From positions 868,001 to 932,000 of the forward strand of contig VXAZ01002367.1 of assembly GCA_013399875.1 (NCBI GenBank): DNA of 64,000 bases, given 5' to 3'. Shown piece after piece: positions 58,601-64,000 of the stretch. Each line of letters begins with the position of its first letter. Positions within the stretch are counted from its first letter, which is position 1. The notes below the pieces were generated by a model. It did no database searches. It had not been told where the DNA came from and saw nothing but the letters and a program-made list of their open reading frames with translations. Origin of the DNA: Gymnorhina tibicen (lineage: Eukaryota; Chordata; Aves; Passeriformes; Artamidae). The position numbers and the translations under genes are program-made.

Positions 58601-61600
58601 ATTTCATTCATCTGCCCTTAGAACATGCCATGGGATCACAAAGCACTGGTGAGCATCAGTGCTCAGTGCACCAGGAGATGTTATATAGGCTTAGGTACTG
58701 CATTGCAAGGGTAGGCAACAGAGTGGCTGCAAAAACTAGTTTAGTGGTAAAGGTTTAGTAGCTTTTTCATGCAGCAATTAAAATCCTACACCAAAAAGTC
58801 CTCATGATCTGAGTAATAAGTAACACTACTGGGGCAGGAAATAACACTGCACATAGCGAGTGTTTTGTGTACATCAAACCAACCTTTTATAAAACCAGGG
58901 AGGTCAAGTTAATCCTGTTTTCTTCCTGTTCTCTTCTATGGCCATGGCAGTGTAGAGCGGCAAGACACTCAATTCATCACTGCTGGCCATCAAAGCCCTG
59001 CTCCTCCCCTGCTCTGTGGGGAGACTGGTGCTGTGCCTGAGAGAGTAAACCTGAGTACACCCCAAAATATGCAAAACAACTGCAATATAGCTGAATAAAG
59101 GATAGACTTTGTTTTCTCTCATCAAAATATAAGACACCAAGTCCTCCACTCTATTAACTTATCCCTGTCCTCTTAAATATTTTAATAATATTCTTTCAGT
59201 TTCTCGGTTAAATGTAAAGAGAGGTCAGTAACATAAATTTTTGCTCCTTTCCCCAAAAAGGGATGATTCACCAGGAAAAAAGTCTAGGGCTTCTGCAAAC
59301 ACACTTTAGCAAATTTCTGAATGAAGAATAGCAATAGGTTTACAGAGGCTGGTATGAAAAAGGTCATTTGTGGAAAGGAGAGCCAGTAAGGCAAAACCTA
59401 AGTGAAAGAGAAGTGACTTAATAGAACATGCTAGGGAGGACTGTTCAGCTGGGATAATAAAAAGACTTCTGCATTTTATTATTTTTAGCCTATTTTCCCA
59501 AGCAAGGCTCACGCAATCGTACTCCACATACCTCTATGTCTGTTCCTCATGGGTAACTTTTGAATCCATGGGGCTGTCTGCACCAAGTTTGAAAGGGAAG
59601 AGCAGTTTTAAAGGCAGCTGAGATCCCCTGACTGCCATGAAAACAGGCATTGCTATTCCCACTGATGGAAAGGCTGCAGCCAGACCTAATCCTTACTCAG
59701 ACATGGAAGAAGCCACATAGGGAAAGATGTTATCAGCACCCAAACCCCAGGAAAATGTTCACCCGGAGCCTGCTCCTTCCTGGCACCAGAAAAGCAAACT
59801 GCAGAGTACAACTGGAAGAAATCAGCTTTTATTAGTCCCAGTGCTGAAGGAATACCTCATTAAAAATACGACTTTTCTGAGCAAGTTTTGTAAGGAGAGA
59901 GCTTTTTACTTCTGACTTTTAGACACAGATCTCAAGGCCATTGCAAGAAACACGCTGTGTCTCCTTTAGGCTCAAGGACCCAAGCAACTGAAGGCCCCAA
60001 GCATAAGGTTTTGCCCTTCACTGGGCATGTGTTGGTCTTTAGACAGGTATGATTCTGTATGGAAGAAGGATGCTCTAACTTGTGGCTTTGGACAGCTGTG
60101 TTCAATTCTACCTTAAACATGTCACTTAGTGCTCAAGCCTCTCGGCAGTTAAACATTTGTATTTCACCTTTATCTGCACTGACGTTGTGGAAGCTGCTCT
60201 GCTGTTCCGCCCCAGCCCTGTGATCGCTCAGCTTTCCGCCACTTGATGCAATTCAAAACACAGGGCAAGTTCAAAGCACACCTCCTTCCCAGCAGGGTGT
60301 GACACTGAGGATTTGAAGAGGAGAGGTCCTGGCCTCTCCCTTCTCCCTCAGCCTCTTCTTCATTTCATACTTCGCAAGTGCACCAGGTGCCCTTCTCAGC
60401 TGAGAGCTGAGTGTCTGCACTGTTAGATCCTACATTTCCCTACGCCAACAGGCTTTGGGGTGGGTGAGAGTTGGATGCTAACAGCCAAGTAAAGCAAAGC
60501 ATCTCCCTATAGAGTTTCTCCATTTCCCAGGTCCCAGACCACACCACAAAACTGAGACAAAATAGGCAAACCAAAAACCTTAAGAAGCTACAGCCATACA
60601 ACAATATAAATCCCAAAACAATGTATGGGAAAGCAAGCCTAGCCTGTCCCGAGAGCCCCTACTTTCCGACTGGAGATGTTCTTTCCACAGGGTGCTGCAT
60701 TGCTATGTAAAATTCCCACTCAAGTCATGCTAGGTTAGGTTTCAAGGATAGCTCAGGATTCATTTCATGCTGTGAAGTATGGTTATCCCTGAGTTTTTAT
60801 TCCAGCCTCAGTGATACCTCACAGTGCTCTCCCAGATTTTGGAAGGCTGAAGGCAACATCCTGTTAAAGCATCACAGTATTTCTGTGCTGTCTTCCACAG
60901 GTAAGAGGAGACGGCTGGGAATGTTACTTGCATGGCTGAGGAGGAGACTGATGGAATTGAGGAGTAACATTTGGAATCCTGATTTCAGGAAATGCCTGTG
61001 TTTATCAGGGTATTACACTCTCCATTTATCTGTCATCTCTTCCCTTCTTCAGCTGACCAGTGAGATTTTACTCTGGCCAGATTTGGCAGGCTTTGTTTTG
61101 TGTATTTAGTTCTTCCTCATCATCCCTGCAAACACACACATGCACCACACACTGACTGGTGTATCCATAGAGCACACACAGGCTATCATCTCTTATGAAT
61201 GCACCAAAAAGGTCAGAGTATTCAGCTGGCATTGCAAATCAGCACCAGTTATGTACTCTGACAGCACCAGATGTCAGCTCCAAAATGAACTGCATCTGTT
61301 CAGCAGTACACGAGGAGCAATGCATGAGAAGATGAGACCAGACTCTGGAATGGCCCCTGAGAGCCAGGGCTGTGGGCTTGCATTGCAAATGCAGCAATGA
61401 GTCCATCTGCAAGGGCAGCTTTGGGCTTCTATCCTAGGACTTGTTGCTCTGATTAAGCTGAGGTGAGAATGAGAATTGCAGGTAAAATGCAGCAGTCAGA
61501 CAAATAACTGACCGTGGGGCTGGCCTGAACATGGCAATTCCCTTTCCCAGCTCTGAGCAGCTCAGGTCTGTCGTTTTTTTTCCATCAGCTCTTTCCCACT

Positions 61601-64000
61601 CCAAATCCTGTTCCCACCAGCTAAGGGGTGTTAACTGGGCTTTCCTTCATCTTGTCAAGCCCTCAAGCAGCATCTTCCTCTCAAAGTGCCAGTGTTCACT
61701 GACACCAAGGGAAGACCTGGTTTGGTAGTGACAGCCAGGACAAGGTGACCTGCCTTGCCCTGCCCTGCCCTGGAGCATCCAGCCTGGAAGGGCTCCTCAA
61801 AGTCACCCCTTTGAGTTAATCATGCCCCTTGTGAGGCTTGACAAAATATATGCTCAAAATATATGATGAGGATAGTTTGGCTTATTTTGTCTGTTGGACT
61901 TTTTTTAAGGTAAGGGCAAGGAAGGTTTTCCTTTCCTCCCTTGCACATTGCACCTGACATGATAAATCTTAGAACAGTAATGAGAACAAGTTAGTATGGG
62001 ACTATATTTTCTCTACTCATAATGAGCTTTGTCATGGAAATGGATTGATTTTATGTCACTTTCTTTCCTCTTTATAATTTTTATGGGTAGAATGAGTTAG
62101 CAAAATTTTGTCTCTCATAAATTCAATATGAATTTTTCTTAGCCTACGTAACTCTGTGTTTATTTTGGCCACGTATTTCACAACTCCCCTGTTTACAGCA
62201 TGGGAAAGAGGGGAAATGGCCAATGAATCAAAATCTGGAATACTAAAAAGGTCACAGCCATTCACACGATATCACCATCCCCTGCAGCATCAGGCATTTC
62301 CCAGCTGCTGCACCGCTCCAGATGTGCCTTGTTCTGTCTTCCCTGTAGTTTCCTCAGGCCCTGGAGAAACTGGGGGAAATTCAGATCTTACCCAAAGGAA
62401 ACCAATGCAGAAAGAATGGGAGTAAGAGGTTTCTGCCTGCTGTCCAGTCAGAGCAGATGACCCGTCTGGCACATGGCGAGGAGCGCGCCGAGCTGCCATG
62501 AGCTACCGTGCTCGCGGTGGCAGCGCTCCCATCACTGCTGCTACCCTGTCGCTGGAATTGTCAGCCCCACAGAGGGAAAATGGAGTAACTATTCACCATC
62601 TTCATCCAACTGCTCTTCCCTGTAGCTGCAAAAAGCTGCAGACTGGATTGATTCTGAATCATTTGCCCTTGAGTGCTGAATAGTTGTCTCCATCTTCTCC
62701 AAATTTCTTGCTTATCACCTTTTATAAATCCTCTTTCCCTCCAATTCAACAGCTGTCACTGTGGCAGAATAGCAATTTTTTTCCCAGGTGCACACAAAAA
62801 AATGAGGGGCTGAACTTTAGGTTTTCCTCCTTGTAGGGCTAAACTAGACACCTGCATATTCATTGGTACTCATTTCTCATTGCACAGACTAATTGAAACC
62901 TGAAAATCCTCTAAAATGGAAGCATGGAGATAAAAAGGGGTTTCGTCTTTCTGTGGTTATGTGCAAAATCACACACAATGTAATGACTCCAAGTAGGACT
63001 ACAAGTTGTCTTCTGCTGCCCAAAACAGCAAGGCAGAACGTAGGGATGGCCAGCACATACCCCAACAGCCTCAGGGTATACCGAAAGGTGGCCTAGTCCC
63101 CGCTAGGTAAGCATCTGGCCTCTAGAAGTCAAAATGGATCAAAAATCTAAACTCATAATGAACCTCCAATCAACCCTCTGAAAGTTATAACCCTTTCCAG
63201 TAAGACTTCATGCAAGAAACAAAAACATTACTTAATGGGTTTTTTGGATGATAACTCTTTTAAATGGGAAGGCTGTATAGGGGAAAAAATTAACCAGGGG
63301 AATTGCAATTTTGCATTTTATGTAATAAAAGCAATGAGGGGATGAAGGGAACGCATGGCCAATATTTTACAAATGGAGTTGTGGAAGCCAAGCTCCATCT
63401 TTGCTCCCATTAAGGATTAACATCTGGAGATGAGAGTTTAAAATCCAATATTGCCTTGAAAATGATGCACAGACACAGCTTCAAGTTGTTGACTTGGCTG
63501 CATTTTACAATTACTGTAGGCACTACACAGCTGCTTTGTAAAACAGACCCATCAGACACTGCAGAAAGGGAGGGAAAACTGAGGCAGACCCAGGGGCAGG
63601 CAGAGGGAATCTCCCTCTCCCTTTTCCATAAGGATTATCTGTCCTCTATCAGCACCTCAAAACCACCACACTAATAAGTGAAGAAGACACCCACTCACTG
63701 GTGAGAAGGATTTATTTTTGTTTTCATCTTTAAAGAGAAACTTTAGGAAATGTGGGGAAAAAAAATAATGCAGCAAATACTGATTTAAATCACTGGAAAA
63801 TTTTAAAGCCCATTATATAAGGGGAGCAAGTCCTAGAGAAGAAGAAAAATTATTTTAGCTATTGAACAATGCCAGCATGCAGACAAATGGGTATCATTTG
63901 GCTTTCTGAAGGCATGAAGCTTGGAAATTAGCAGTCAGCTTCCACTGAGAGAGAGGGAGCAAGAAAGGAGTATATTTAGGTCCTGTGATGCTAATATTAG
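55700..64000. other. Right flank, no gene recognised
   Basis: 8.3 kb of non-coding DNA of average composition with scattered short frames. A small CpG cluster lies at about 62475-62525 (gaggagcgcgccgagctgcc), and a few tgccc repeats at about 61750-61772. Nothing here shows splice-framed coding sequence that I can support. Confidence 0.45.

Noticed and set aside
1..64000. CRISPR arrays, bacterial operons, phage or defence systems, tRNA and rRNA genes
   Set aside because: The window is vertebrate chromosomal DNA; no regular spaced repeats, compact operons or cloverleaf-like RNA genes were seen.

Overview
This is a stretch of vertebrate nuclear DNA, most likely from a bird. It is intron-rich, has long AT-rich non-coding tracts and sharp CpG islands, and carries several CR1-type LINE 3' ends, mostly recognisable by the avian tail ("cattctgtgattct" or its reverse complement). 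The species cannot be read from the sequence; nothing bacterial, viral or plasmid-like organises the window.

One gene is clear: a plus-strand proton-linked monocarboxylate transporter of the SLC16 family, closest by eye to SLC16A7 (MCT2). Its coding exons are a first coding exon at 20655-20871, exon 2 at 34369-34512, exon 3 at 39847-40722 and exon 4 at 43173-43465. All junctions are GT-AG in phase 1, and the joined frame is 1530 nt (509 aa plus stop). The 3' UTR runs to a polyadenylation signal at 45106. The 20655 exon lies beside a CpG island (about 19940-20450) that probably holds the promoter and a non-coding leader exon.

The main surprise is a second, intact first coding exon at 10925-11141. 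It has exactly the same coding length (217 nt), the same donor phase, its own acceptor and the same TM1 signature, with 44 of 72 residues identical to the 20655 exon. The simplest reading is two alternative first coding exons feeding the same exons 2-4, giving two transporters that differ in the N-terminus, TM1 and the start of TM2. A TATA-like box and candidate leader exon near 7469-7584 could serve the upstream form.

Left edge (1-2400): short exon-like frames with splice or polyadenylation signals on both strands, none recognised. Introns: CR1 fragments, a 71-bp repeat pair, minisatellites and microsatellites. Right third (45130-64000): no recognisable gene, but a probable solo ERV LTR (about 47830-48510), an 87-bp tandem duplication (55054-55226) and an isolated CpG island (55436-55680) that looks like the promoter of an unseen transcript.
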